Shown here piece by piece: positions 35,024 to 43,375 of a stretch of DNA of 64,000 nt. The stretch's first letter is position 1. Each line of letters starts with the position of its first letter. The stretch lies in contig NZ_JAINUL010000001.1 in NCBI RefSeq assembly GCF_020639365.1, positions 4,181,309-4,245,308 of the forward strand, written 5' to 3'. The notes under the pieces were generated by a model. It saw only the letters and a list, made by a program, of their open reading frames with translations, did not search any database and was not told the origin of the DNA. The position numbers and the translations under genes were made by a program. The stretch comes from Streptomyces flavotricini. GTDB lineage: Bacteria; Actinomycetota; Actinomycetes; Streptomycetales; Streptomycetaceae.

Positions 35024-35209
35024 CTATCCGTCCGCCTTGACGGCGTCAAGGAAGTCGGCCCAGGCGGACTGGGTCGTGGCCAGAACCAGGTGCGCGGGGT
35101 CGGCCCGGTCGGCCACGCGCACGAGGTGACCGGGGGCCGCGGAGACGTAGACGCAGTTGTCTCCTTCGCCGCAGTACGTGGACTTCTGCCAGTCGGGGTG
35201 AGCGGTCAT
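35024..35209 (-). CDS. DUF397 protein without a regulator partner
   Basis: 61 residues from ATG 35209. It shows the family pattern: W-x-KSTYCGEGDNCVYV at the start and the closing WADFLDAVKADG. DUF397 genes are very numerous in Streptomyces and nearly always follow an XRE helix-turn-helix gene (WhiJ-like modules), whose DNA binding they modify. Here the 200 bases upstream have no XRE gene, so this one is an orphan that might act on a distant regulator. Confidence 0.85.
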   Translation of the reverse strand: MTAHPDWQKSTYCGEGDNCVYVSAAPGHLVRVADRADPAHLVLATTQSAWADFLDAVKADG

Positions 35210-35407
35210 GGTGTCTCCTCCGGGGGACGGCTCCGTTGCTTTCCCGTGCAGGGAAGGTAACCGGGAGGCGGCGCCTGACCGATGACTTCGGCGGAAATCG
35301 GTGCGCCGTCGTTGCAGTGGCGGAACCATTCGCGCACCTGCGGCTCCGTTGCCGGGGCGGCGGGAAGCGGGGCGCGGGCCCGTCCGGCGGGGCTGCCGGC
35401 GGCCCCG

Positions 35408-36523
35408 TCAGAGGCGGGCCGTGAAGGCCCGCGCCGCCTCGTGGACCTCCTCGCGGGTCCAGGTCAGGCCCGGAGCGGTGACCGTCAGTTCCGTCACCGA
35501 CACCCCCGGGACCGGCGCCGGCGACCAGCGGCGGAAGAGGACCGCGCCCGTTTCCTCCGCCAGCCGGACCCCGGCCTCCGTCAGCCGGTCCGCCCCGTAC
35601 GGCAGCCAGACCTGGAACTGGTGCGTGTGCGGGGTCTCCGGGTTGATCCGGAACCACGGGACCGGGCCGTCGGCCAGCGCCTCCGCCAGGGCCCCCGCCA
35701 CCATGCGGGCCTGGGCCACGTACGACGGCAGGCGCGGGAGCTCCCCGTCCAGGCCGGCCAGCGCGGAGAGGGCCTGCGGGAACTGGCGGAACACCTGGCC
35801 CCCGTACCGGTGGCGCCAGACCCGCGCCTCCGCGACCAGGGAGGAGGAGCCCGCCAGGGCCGCCCCGCTGAGGCCGCCGAGCGACTTGTAGAACGAGACG
35901 TACACCGAGTCCGCGAGCCCCGCGATCTCCTCCAGCGGCCGCCCGAAGTGCACGGTCGACTCCCACAGCCGGGCCCCGTCGAAGTGGACCACCGCGTCCC
36001 GTTCGCGGGCCGCGCCGACCAGCGCCTCCAGCTCCTCCCAGGACGGCAGCAGGAACCCGGCGTCGCGCAGCGGGAGCTCCAGCATCAGCGTGCCGAACGG
36101 CTCCGCGAGGTCCGCGACCTCCTCGGCCGTCGGCTGGCGCGGGTCCGTCGTCGGGTGCACCGTCCGCAGGCCCGAGACCAGCGACAGCGCGCCGCCCTCC
36201 CACAGCTCCGGATGACTCATCGGGTGCAGGGCGACCACCGGGTTCCCGGTCCGCCCCGCCCAGCAGCGCAGCGCGATCTGCTGGGCCATCGTCCCCGACG
36301 GGAAGAACGCCGCGTCTTCCATGCCGAGCAGCTCCGCCACCCGCCGCTCCAGCCGGGCCACCACCCCGTCCCCGTACAGGTCGGCCGGCTCGTCGGGATC
36401 CGGCGCGGCCAGCCCCGCCAGCAGCTCCGCGACCGTCGCCTCGCGCGCGCCCGGCGAGAGCGTCCGATCCGCCGTACGCCCCGCCGCCAGCAGCCGCTTC
36501 GTCAGATCATCGTCATCCGTCAT
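35408..36523 (-). CDS. Low-specificity threonine aldolase-type PLP enzyme
   Basis: 371 residues from ATG 36523. A fold type I PLP enzyme of the beta-eliminating lyase group: AAFFPSGTMAQQIAL, VHFDGARLWES with the PLP-ring Asp, and the Schiff-base lysine in VSFYKSLGGLSGA. Typical reaction is cleavage of L-threonine or other beta-hydroxy amino acids to glycine and an aldehyde. Substrate preference is not readable. It is divergent from the pantothenate/NAD operon, about 100 bases away. Confidence 0.9.
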   Translation of the reverse strand: MTDDDDLTKRLLAAGRTADRTLSPGAREATVAELLAGLAAPDPDEPADLYGDGVVARLERRVAELLGMEDAAFFPSGTMAQQIALRCWAGRTGNPVVALHPMSHPELWEGGALSLVSGLRTVHPTTDPRQPTAEEVADLAEPFGTLMLELPLRDAGFLLPSWEELEALVGAARERDAVVHFDGARLWESTVHFGRPLEEIAGLADSVYVSFYKSLGGLSGAALAGSSSLVAEARVWRHRYGGQVFRQFPQALSALAGLDGELPRLPSYVAQARMVAGALAEALADGPVPWFRINPETPHTHQFQVWLPYGADRLTEAGVRLAEETGAVLFRRWSPAPVPGVSVTELTVTAPGLTWTREEVHEAARAFTARL

Positions 36524-36621
36524 GCCTCCGATCATCGCCGACCGGCCAACACGCCCAGGGGCTAGCATGGCGACGTATCGTCCGGTACCCCCCGCGGACT
36601 GGAACGGAAGGCCCTCCCCGC

Positions 36622-37527
36622 GTGAACTCATCCCAGCAACCGCGCCCCGCCCGGCTCACCGTCGGCGTCGTCGGCGCAGGCCGGGTCGGCCCCGCGCTGG
36701 CCCGTGCGCTCCAGCAGGCCGGACACCGGCCGGTCGCCGTCTCCGGCGTCTCCGAGGCCTCCCGCCGGCGCGCCGCGCGGATGCTTCCCGACGTGCCGCT
36801 CGTACCGCCCGCGCAGGTGCTGGAGCTGGCCGACCTGGTGCTGCTGACCGTGCCCGACGACGCGCTGCCGGCGCTCGTCGAGGGGCTCGCCGAGACCGGT
36901 GCGATCCGGCCCGGCCAGCTCCTCGTCCACACCTCCGGGCGGTACGGGACCGCCGTGCTGGACCCGGCCCGGCGCGCGGGCGCGCTCCCGCTGGCCCTGC
37001 ACCCCGCGATGACCTTCACCGGCACCGAGGTCGACGTCCAGCGGCTCGCCGGCTGCTCGTTCGGCGTCACGGCCCCCGAGGAGCTGCGGCTCGCGGCCGA
37101 GGCCCTGGTCATCGAGATGGGCGGGGAGCCCGAGTGGATCGCGGAAGAGAACCGTCCGCTCTACCACGCGGCCCTCGCCCTCGGCGCGAACCACCTGGTC
37201 ACCCTGGTCGCCCAGGCCATGGAACTGCTGCACAAGGCCGGGGTCGAGCACCCCGACCGGATGCTCGGCCCGCTGCTCGGCGCGGCCCTCGACAACGCCC
37301 TGCGCTCGGGCGACGCCGCCCTGACCGGCCCCGTGGCCCGCGGCGACGCCGGTACGGTCGCCGCGCACGTCGCGGAGCTGCGCAAGCACGCCCCGGCCTC
37401 GGTCTCCGGCTACCTGGCGATGGCCCGTACGACCGCCGACCGGGCCCTCGCGCACGGCCTCCTCAAGCCCGAACTCGCCGAGGACCTCCTGGGCGTGCTC
37501 GCCGATCCCGAGGGTGGGGACCAGTGA
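36622..37527 (+). CDS. Rossmann-fold/DUF2520 protein of the pantothenate operon
   Basis: 301 residues from GTG 36622. N-terminal NAD(P)-binding motif VGVVGAGRVGPALARAL; central LALHPAMTFTG and YHAALALGANHLVTLV and a helical C-terminal half, as in 6-phosphogluconate/ketopantoate-type dehydrogenases. Its M. tuberculosis counterpart lies next to panC as well. It begins an operon in which each gene overlaps the next, so a role in pantothenate or NAD synthesis is likely. One testable idea is ketopantoate reduction, since no panE is in this window. Confidence 0.88.
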   Translation: MNSSQQPRPARLTVGVVGAGRVGPALARALQQAGHRPVAVSGVSEASRRRAARMLPDVPLVPPAQVLELADLVLLTVPDDALPALVEGLAETGAIRPGQLLVHTSGRYGTAVLDPARRAGALPLALHPAMTFTGTEVDVQRLAGCSFGVTAPEELRLAAEALVIEMGGEPEWIAEENRPLYHAALALGANHLVTLVAQAMELLHKAGVEHPDRMLGPLLGAALDNALRSGDAALTGPVARGDAGTVAAHVAELRKHAPASVSGYLAMARTTADRALAHGLLKPELAEDLLGVLADPEGGDQ

Positions 37528-38525
37528 CCGACCTGCTGCTGATCGACACCGCCGAGGAGCTGCACAAGCTCCCGCGCACCGCCGACGGCCCCCGTGCCGT
37601 CGTCATGACCATGGGCGCCCTCCACGAGGGGCACGCCACCTTGATCCGTACGGCCCGCGAGCGGGCCGGGGAGGCGGGCCAGGTCGTGGTGACCGTCTTC
37701 GTGAACCCCCTGCAGTTCGGGGCGAACGAGGACCTCGACCGCTACCCCCGCACCCTCGACGCCGACCTGGAGCTCGCCCGCGCGGCCGGCGCCGACGCCG
37801 TGTTCGCCCCGGCCGTCGACGAGGTCTACCCCGGCGGCGACCCCCAGGTGCGGATCACCGCCGGCCCGATGGGCGAGCGCCTCGAAGGGGCCACCCGGCC
37901 CGGCCACTTCGACGGCATGCTGACCGTCGTCGCCAAGCTGCTCCACCTCACCCGCCCCGACCTGGCCCTCTTCGGCCAGAAGGACGCGCAGCAACTGGCC
38001 CTGATCCGGCGGATGGTGACCGACCTGAACTTCCCCGTCGAGGTGGTCGGCGTGACCACCGTCCGCGAGGAGGACGGGCTCGCGCTGTCGTCGCGCAACC
38101 GGTACCTCTCCGCCCAGGAGCGCCGCACCGCCCTGGCCCTGTCCCGGGCCCTGTTCGCCGGCCAGGACCGGCTCGCCGCCCAGGCCGCGCTGCGCGCCCG
38201 CGCCGAGGCCTCCCCCGCCAGCGACGAGCGGGCCACCGCCCTGGCCCGGCTCGGCGAGATCCGGTGCGCCGCCGACGCGCACGCCGTGTCCGCCGCGGGC
38301 ACCGGGCTGCCGGACGCCGTGCGGGCCGCCGCCCGGCACGTCCTGGAGGAGGCGGGCCGGCACGATCCGCCGCTGGTGCTGGACTACCTGGCGCTGGTGG
38401 ATCCGCAGGACTTCACCGACGTCCGCCCCGACTTCACCGGGCAGGCGGTCCTGGCCGTCGCCGCCAAGGTGGGGACGACCCGGCTGATCGACAACATCCC
38501 ATTGGAGTTCGGAGCACACACGTGA
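37524..38525 (+). CDS. panC: Pantothenate synthetase
   Basis: ATP-dependent joining of pantoate and beta-alanine. 333 residues from GTG 37524, which overlaps the upstream stop (GTGA). Motifs: MGALHEGHATLI (HIGH-like), FVNPLQFGANEDL, DLALFGQKDAQQL and LSSRNRYLS. It is somewhat longer than E. coli PanC, with an Ala-rich stretch around 225-240. Its stop again overlaps the nadB start by four bases. Confidence 0.97.
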   Translation: MTDLLLIDTAEELHKLPRTADGPRAVVMTMGALHEGHATLIRTARERAGEAGQVVVTVFVNPLQFGANEDLDRYPRTLDADLELARAAGADAVFAPAVDEVYPGGDPQVRITAGPMGERLEGATRPGHFDGMLTVVAKLLHLTRPDLALFGQKDAQQLALIRRMVTDLNFPVEVVGVTTVREEDGLALSSRNRYLSAQERRTALALSRALFAGQDRLAAQAALRARAEASPASDERATALARLGEIRCAADAHAVSAAGTGLPDAVRAAARHVLEEAGRHDPPLVLDYLALVDPQDFTDVRPDFTGQAVLAVAAKVGTTRLIDNIPLEFGAHT

Positions 38526-40255
38526 GCACCCCAGGCACAGGCACCGCAGGCACCGGCATACGGCTGCACGCCAACGCCCCCGGCTGGGCCCTCGACGCCG
38601 ACGTCGTGGTCGTCGGCTCCGGCGTCGCCGGCCTGACCGCCGCACTGCGGTGCGCGGCCGCGGGCCGCCGTACGGTCGTGGTCACCAAGGCCCGGCTCGA
38701 CGACGGCTCCACCCGCTGGGCGCAGGGCGGCATCGCCGCGGCCCTCGGGGAGGGCGACACCCCCGAACAGCACCTGGACGACACGCTGGTCGCGGGCGCC
38801 GGGCTGTGCGACGAGGCCGCCGTACGGCTCCTGGTGACCGAGGGACCGGACGCCGTGCGCCGGCTCATGGACACCGGCGCGGTCTTCGACACCTCCGCCG
38901 AGACCGGCGAGATCGAGCTGACCCGCGAGGGCGGCCACCACCGCCGCCGGATCGCGCACGCGGGCGGCGACGCCACCGGCGCGGAGATCTCCCGCGCACT
39001 GGTCGAAGCCGTTCAGCGCGCGGGGATCCGTACGGTCGAGAACGCGCTCGTACTGGACCTCCTGCAGGACGCCCGCGGCCGCACGGCCGGGGTCACCCTG
39101 CACGTCATGGGCGAGGGCCAGCACGACGGCGTCGGCGCCGTCCACGCGCCCGCCGTGATCCTGGCGACCGGCGGCATGGGTCAGGTCTTCTCGGCCACCA
39201 CCAACCCGTCGGTGTCCACCGGCGACGGGGTCGCGCTCGCGCTGCGGGCCGGGGCCGAGGTCTCCGACCTGGAGTTCGTCCAGTTCCACCCGACCGTCCT
39301 CTTCCTCGGCCCGGACGCCGAGGGCCAGCAGCCGCTGGTCTCGGAGGCCGTCCGCGGCGAGGGCGCGTACCTCGTCGACGCCGACGGGGTGCGCTTCATG
39401 CAGGGGCAGCACGAGCTCGCCGAGCTGGCCCCGCGCGACGTCGTCGCCAAGGGCATCATGCGCCGCATGCAGGAGCAGGGCGCGCAGCACATGTACCTGG
39501 ACGCCCGGCACTTCGGCGCGCAGATGTGGGAGCAGCGCTTCCCGACCATCCTGGCCGCCTGCCGCTCCCACGGCATCGACCCGGTCACCGAGCCCATCCC
39601 GGTCGCGCCCGCCGCGCACTACGCCTCCGGCGGCGTACGGACCGACCTGCACGGCCGCACCACCGTCCCCGGCCTGTACGCGTGCGGCGAGGTCGCCTGC
39701 ACCGGCGTGCACGGCGCGAACCGGCTCGCCTCCAACTCCCTGTTGGAGGGCCTGGTCTTCGCCGAGCGGATCGCCGACGACATCGCGGGCGGCGCGCCCG
39801 CCGGCAGCGGCCCCGGCATCCCGGTCCCCGCGACCGGCCCGCTCCAGCCCGCAGAGGCGCGGTACGAGGTCCAGCACATCATGACGGACGGCGCGGGCGT
39901 GCTCCGCTCCGCCGAGTCGCTGCGCACGGCGGCCGCCGCCCTGGAGGACCTCTACACGACGGCCCTCACGGCGCTGGAGACGGACGGCAAGACCGCCGTG
40001 CCCGGCGTCGAGACGTGGGAGGCCACGAACCTGCTGTGCGTGGCCCGCGTCCTGGTCGCCGCCGCCCTGCGCCGCGAGGAGACCCGCGGCTGCCACTGGC
40101 GCGAGGACCACCCCGACCGGGACGACGCCGCCTGGCGCCGCCACCTCGTCGTCCGGCTGTCCGCCACCGAGAGGCGGGCCCTGGTCGTCACCCCCACCGA
40201 CTCCGCGGGCTTTCCGTCCGTACAGCACCCCCTGAGCCAGGAGCAGTCATCGTGA
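38522..40255 (+). CDS. nadB: L-aspartate oxidase
   Basis: FAD enzyme for the first step of de novo NAD synthesis, L-aspartate to iminoaspartate. 577 residues from GTG 38522. FAD motif VVGSGVAGLTAAL, then STRWAQGGIAA, EFVQFHPT, and the C-terminal CTGVHGANRLASNSLLEGLVF. The partner quinolinate synthase NadA is not in this window. GTGA overlaps at both ends couple it to panC and nadC. Confidence 0.97.
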   Translation: MSTPGTGTAGTGIRLHANAPGWALDADVVVVGSGVAGLTAALRCAAAGRRTVVVTKARLDDGSTRWAQGGIAAALGEGDTPEQHLDDTLVAGAGLCDEAAVRLLVTEGPDAVRRLMDTGAVFDTSAETGEIELTREGGHHRRRIAHAGGDATGAEISRALVEAVQRAGIRTVENALVLDLLQDARGRTAGVTLHVMGEGQHDGVGAVHAPAVILATGGMGQVFSATTNPSVSTGDGVALALRAGAEVSDLEFVQFHPTVLFLGPDAEGQQPLVSEAVRGEGAYLVDADGVRFMQGQHELAELAPRDVVAKGIMRRMQEQGAQHMYLDARHFGAQMWEQRFPTILAACRSHGIDPVTEPIPVAPAAHYASGGVRTDLHGRTTVPGLYACGEVACTGVHGANRLASNSLLEGLVFAERIADDIAGGAPAGSGPGIPVPATGPLQPAEARYEVQHIMTDGAGVLRSAESLRTAAAALEDLYTTALTALETDGKTAVPGVETWEATNLLCVARVLVAAALRREETRGCHWREDHPDRDDAAWRRHLVVRLSATERRALVVTPTDSAGFPSVQHPLSQEQSS

Positions 40256-41253
40256 GCACCCCCGAACAGCACGAGCACGACCACGAGCACGCGGAGCTGC
40301 CGCTCCTCGACCAGTCCGCGGGCGGCGGCTGCGGCGACGACTGCGCGTGCGGCGACGGCGAGGAGAGCGGTCTGGACCCGGCGCTCGCCCAGCTGCTGGC
40401 CGACGCGGGCCTGGACCCCATCGAGGTCGAGGACATCGCCCACATGGCGATCTCCGAGGACCTGGACGGCGGCGAGGACGTCACCACCGTCGCCACCGTG
40501 CCCGAGGACGCCGTGGCCACCGCCGACTTCACGGCGCGCGAGGCGGGCACGGTCGCCGGCCTGCGCGTCGCCGAGGCCGTCCTGTCGGTCGTCTTCACCG
40601 ACACCTTCCAGGTCGAGCGGCACGTCGAGGACGGCGCGCGCGTCCGGCCCGGCCAGGTGCTGCTGTCGGTCACGGCCCGCACCCGGGACCTGCTGACCGC
40701 CGAGCGCAGCGCGCTGAACCTGCTCTGCCTGATGTCCGGCATCGCGACGGCGACCCGCACGTGGGCCGACGAGCTGGAGGGCACCAAGGCGAAGGTCCGC
40801 GACACCCGCAAGACCACGCCGGGCCTGCGCTCCCTGGAGAAGTACGCGGTGCGCTGCGGCGGCGGCGTCAACCACCGCATGTCGCTGTCGGACGCCGCGC
40901 TGATCAAGGACAACCACGTGATCGCGGCGGGCGGTGTCGCGGAGGCGTTCAAGGCCGTCCGCGAGCAGTTCCCGGACCTGCCGATCGAGGTCGAGGTGGA
41001 CACCCTGCAGCAGGTCCGCGAGGCCCTGGACGCGGGCGCGGACCTGATCCTGCTCGACAACTTCACGCCGATCGAGACCGAGGAGGCCGTCGCGCTCGTC
41101 CACGGCCGCGCGGTGCTGGAGTCCTCGGGCCGGCTGACCATGGCCAACGCCCGTACGTACGCGGAGACGGGCGTCGACTACCTCGCGGTCGGCGGGCTCA
41201 CGCACTCCTCCCCGATCCTGGACATCGGCCTGGACCTGCGCGAGGAGCGGTAA
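40252..41253 (+). CDS. nadC: Nicotinate-nucleotide pyrophosphorylase with His/Cys-rich N-terminal extension
   Basis: Converts quinolinate and PRPP to nicotinate mononucleotide. 333 residues from GTG 40252; the enzyme proper begins near residue 42 (LDPALAQLLADAGLDP). Catalytic landmarks: ISEDLDGGEDVTT, the KVRDTRKTTPGLR loop, VNHRMSLSDAALIKDNH and LLDNFTP. The first 40 residues hold QHEHDHEH and CGDDCACGDG, a metal-binding-like tag I do not know from standard NadC. The start overlaps nadB and the stop overlaps coaX (TAATG). Confidence 0.95.
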   Translation: MSTPEQHEHDHEHAELPLLDQSAGGGCGDDCACGDGEESGLDPALAQLLADAGLDPIEVEDIAHMAISEDLDGGEDVTTVATVPEDAVATADFTAREAGTVAGLRVAEAVLSVVFTDTFQVERHVEDGARVRPGQVLLSVTARTRDLLTAERSALNLLCLMSGIATATRTWADELEGTKAKVRDTRKTTPGLRSLEKYAVRCGGGVNHRMSLSDAALIKDNHVIAAGGVAEAFKAVREQFPDLPIEVEVDTLQQVREALDAGADLILLDNFTPIETEEAVALVHGRAVLESSGRLTMANARTYAETGVDYLAVGGLTHSSPILDIGLDLREER

Positions 41254-42062
41254 TGCTGCTGACCATCGACGTCGGCAACACCCACACCGTGCTCGGCCTG
41301 TTCGACGGCGACGAGATCGTCGAGCACTGGCGCATCTCCACCGACCCCCGCCGCACGGCCGACGAGATGGCCGTCCTGATGCAGGGTCTGATGGGCATGC
41401 ACCCGATGCTCGGCAGCGAGCTCGGCGACGGCATCCACGGCATCGCGATCTGCTCGACCGTCCCGTCGGTGCTGCACGAGCTGCGCGAGGTGACCCGCCG
41501 CTACTACGGCGACGTCCCCGCGGTGCTGGTGGAGCCCGGGATCAAGACGGGCGTGCCGATCCTGATGGACAACCCCAAGGAGGTCGGCGCGGACCGCATC
41601 ATCAACGCGGTCGCCGCCGTCGAGCTCTACGGCGGCCCGGCGATCGTGGTCGACTTCGGTACGGCGACCACCTTCGACGCCGTGTCCGCGAAGGGCGAGT
41701 ACGTGGGCGGGGTGATCTCCCCGGGCATCGAGATCTCGATGGAGGCCCTCGGCGTACGGGGCGCCCAGCTCCGCAAGATCGAGCTGGCGCGGCCGCGCAA
41801 CGTCATCGGCAAGTCCACCGTCGAGGCGATGCAGTCGGGCGTGGTCTACGGCTTCGCCGGGCAGGTCGACGGGGTCGTCACGCGCATGGCCAAGGAGCTG
41901 GCCGGCCCGCACGGCGACCCGAGCGACGTCCGGGTGATCGCCACCGGCGGTCTGGCGCCGATGGTCCTCGGCGAGTCCTCGGTCATCGACGACCACGAGC
42001 CGTGGCTGACCCTGATCGGGCTGCGCCTGGTCTACGAGCGCAACGCGCCGAACTTCGACTGA
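41253..42062 (+). CDS. coaX: Type III pantothenate kinase
   Basis: First step of CoA synthesis, phosphorylating the pantothenate made by PanC. 269 residues from ATG 41253, overlapping the nadC stop by one base. Signature motifs: TIDVGNTHTVLGLF (phosphate 1), the VGADRIINAVAA region, VVDFGTATTFDAV (phosphate 2) and GGVISPGI. Streptomyces commonly have this type. Last gene of the five-gene cofactor operon; a strong GC-rich hairpin follows. Confidence 0.96.
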   Translation: MLLTIDVGNTHTVLGLFDGDEIVEHWRISTDPRRTADEMAVLMQGLMGMHPMLGSELGDGIHGIAICSTVPSVLHELREVTRRYYGDVPAVLVEPGIKTGVPILMDNPKEVGADRIINAVAAVELYGGPAIVVDFGTATTFDAVSAKGEYVGGVISPGIEISMEALGVRGAQLRKIELARPRNVIGKSTVEAMQSGVVYGFAGQVDGVVTRMAKELAGPHGDPSDVRVIATGGLAPMVLGESSVIDDHEPWLTLIGLRLVYERNAPNFD

Positions 42063-42109
42063 GGCGACGCGCCCCGCCGCACTCCCGCCACGCCGCCGCC
42101 CGCCCGCCC

Positions 42110-42200
42110 CGCCACACCGCCGCCCCGCCACACGGCCGCCCGCCGCCGCCCGCTTGCCCGCCGGCGACCGGCGCGCGGGCGGCCGGGCGGCGGTGTGGCG
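42110..42200. terminator. GC-rich long-range hairpin after coaX
   Basis: Arms 42110-42125 and 42185-42200 (CGCCACACCGCCGCCC and complement) pair perfectly over 16 bases. The 59-base loop is nearly all G and C with further self-pairing, and CGCCCCGCCACAC is repeated directly. Probable operon end; otherwise the 42063-42290 gap shows nothing. Confidence 0.5.
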
Positions 42201-42290
42201 CTCGTCTCACTCCCCGCCGTTCCGAAGACTCGGGTTCGACCTGATGACTTAGCTTGAGCCCCACTCGTCGACAGGTACAGGACGGCTCAT

Positions 42291-43025
42291 ATGGCCCGTG
42301 ACACGGCGTACTTGAAGGTGGCCGACGCACTGCGGGCACGGATCCGGGCCGAGGAGTGGCCGGTCGGCGCCAAGCTGCCGTCGCGGTCCCGGTTCGCCCG
42401 GGAGTACGAGGTCGGGCAGAGCGTCACGCAGCGCGCGCTGGAGCTGCTGATCATCGAAGGGCTGCTGGAAGGGCGCGCGGGATCGGGCACCTACCGCAGC
42501 GCGCCGCGCGAGCGCCTGCGGATCGTCCGCTCCCGGCGCCGCCGGGCCGGGCTCGGCGGTGGCGGCCTGACCTGGGAATCGCGTTCCACGGCCCGTACGC
42601 CGGCGCCCGAGCGGATCGCGCGGCGGCTCGCCGTCGCGCCGGGCGACCCGTGCGTGCACACCACGTACGAGTTCCTGGCCGAGGGCCGGGCGGTGGAGAT
42701 CTGCGAGTCCTGGGAGCCGATGGCGGTCACGGACGGCACTCCGGTCGTGCTGCCGGAGGCGGGTCCGTTCAAGGGGGCCGGGGTCATCGAGCGGATGCGC
42801 TCGATCGGCGTGCTGGTCGCCTCGGCGACGGAGGTCCCCCGCCCGGCGCGCGCGAACCGGACGCAGGCCGGTCTGCTCGGGATCGGCGTCGGCGAGCTGA
42901 TCACCGAGATCGAGCGGACGTACTACGCGGTGGACGGCCGGGCCGTGGAGACCGCGGACATCGTGGTCGCCGACCGGCGTTCGGAGATCGCGTACGAGAT
43001 CGACTTCCACCCCGGGGACCGCTGA
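42291..43025 (+). CDS. GntR-family (HutC/UTRA type) transcriptional regulator
   Basis: 244 residues from ATG 42291. N-terminal winged helix (ALRARIRAEEWPVGAKLPSR, then FAREYEVGQSVTQRALELL) and a C-terminal UTRA ligand domain from about 85 (ARRLAVAPGDPCVHTTYEFLA). UTRA regulators respond to small metabolites such as sugars or amino sugars. An arginine-rich linker (RLRIVRSRRRRAG) lies between the domains. No enzyme or transporter gene is next to it, so the effector and targets are unknown. Confidence 0.93.
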   Translation: MARDTAYLKVADALRARIRAEEWPVGAKLPSRSRFAREYEVGQSVTQRALELLIIEGLLEGRAGSGTYRSAPRERLRIVRSRRRRAGLGGGGLTWESRSTARTPAPERIARRLAVAPGDPCVHTTYEFLAEGRAVEICESWEPMAVTDGTPVVLPEAGPFKGAGVIERMRSIGVLVASATEVPRPARANRTQAGLLGIGVGELITEIERTYYAVDGRAVETADIVVADRRSEIAYEIDFHPGDR

Positions 43026-43057
43026 AGGTCCTCGTCACCGGCGCCCGGCGCGCCGCG

Positions 43058-43267
43058 TCACCGGGCCCCGTGCGCGTGGTTCAGCCGGCGCAGGGCGGCC
43101 CACCAGGGGCGCCGGGCCTCCCCGCCGTCGAGGACGGCCCGGAACTGGAGGTACGTACGGCCCGCGCGCAGGACGGCGACGTCGTCGCGGCCCGGCGGCG
43201 GGGGCATCGGGGCACCCTGCTGGGATGCCCGCCAGGTGTCTATGAGGTACTGCTCGATCGCTGTCAT
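43058..43267 (-). CDS. Small conserved protein of unknown function
   Basis: 69 residues from ATG 43267, preceded by a strong GGAGGA. Helical start (TAIEQYLIDTWRASQQGAPMP), a Pro-rich turn (PPPPGRDDVAVLR) and an aromatic-basic end (PWWAALRRLNHAHGAR). No cysteine, signal or membrane segment. It shares a promoter region containing a 23-bp palindrome with the divergent ArsR-type regulator, which therefore may control it. Confidence 0.75.
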   Translation of the reverse strand: MTAIEQYLIDTWRASQQGAPMPPPPGRDDVAVLRAGRTYLQFRAVLDGGEARRPWWAALRRLNHAHGAR

Positions 43268-43304
43268 TCCTCCACCCTGGACCCGCTCGGGCCACCTCGC
43301 ACGA

Positions 43305-43327
43305 CGATTGACGCTCCGCGTCAATCG
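43305..43327. promoter_or_regulatory. 23-bp palindrome in a divergent promoter (probable operator)
   Basis: CGATTGACGC-TCC-GCGTCAATCG, perfect 10-bp arms. It lies between the small gene at 43267 (minus) and the ArsR-type regulator at 43376 (plus), placed to control both. The obvious candidate binder is that regulator. Confidence 0.68.
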
Positions 43328-43375
43328 AACCGTGTCCGTCCAGGTCACGGGCCCGGGACAGGTCAGAATGGCCCG

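Noticed and set aside
36321..37523. Very long upstream extension of panC (to 734 codons)
   Set aside because: It runs through the DUF2520 gene in another frame; GTG 37524 overlaps the preceding stop and opens the true PanC N-terminus.
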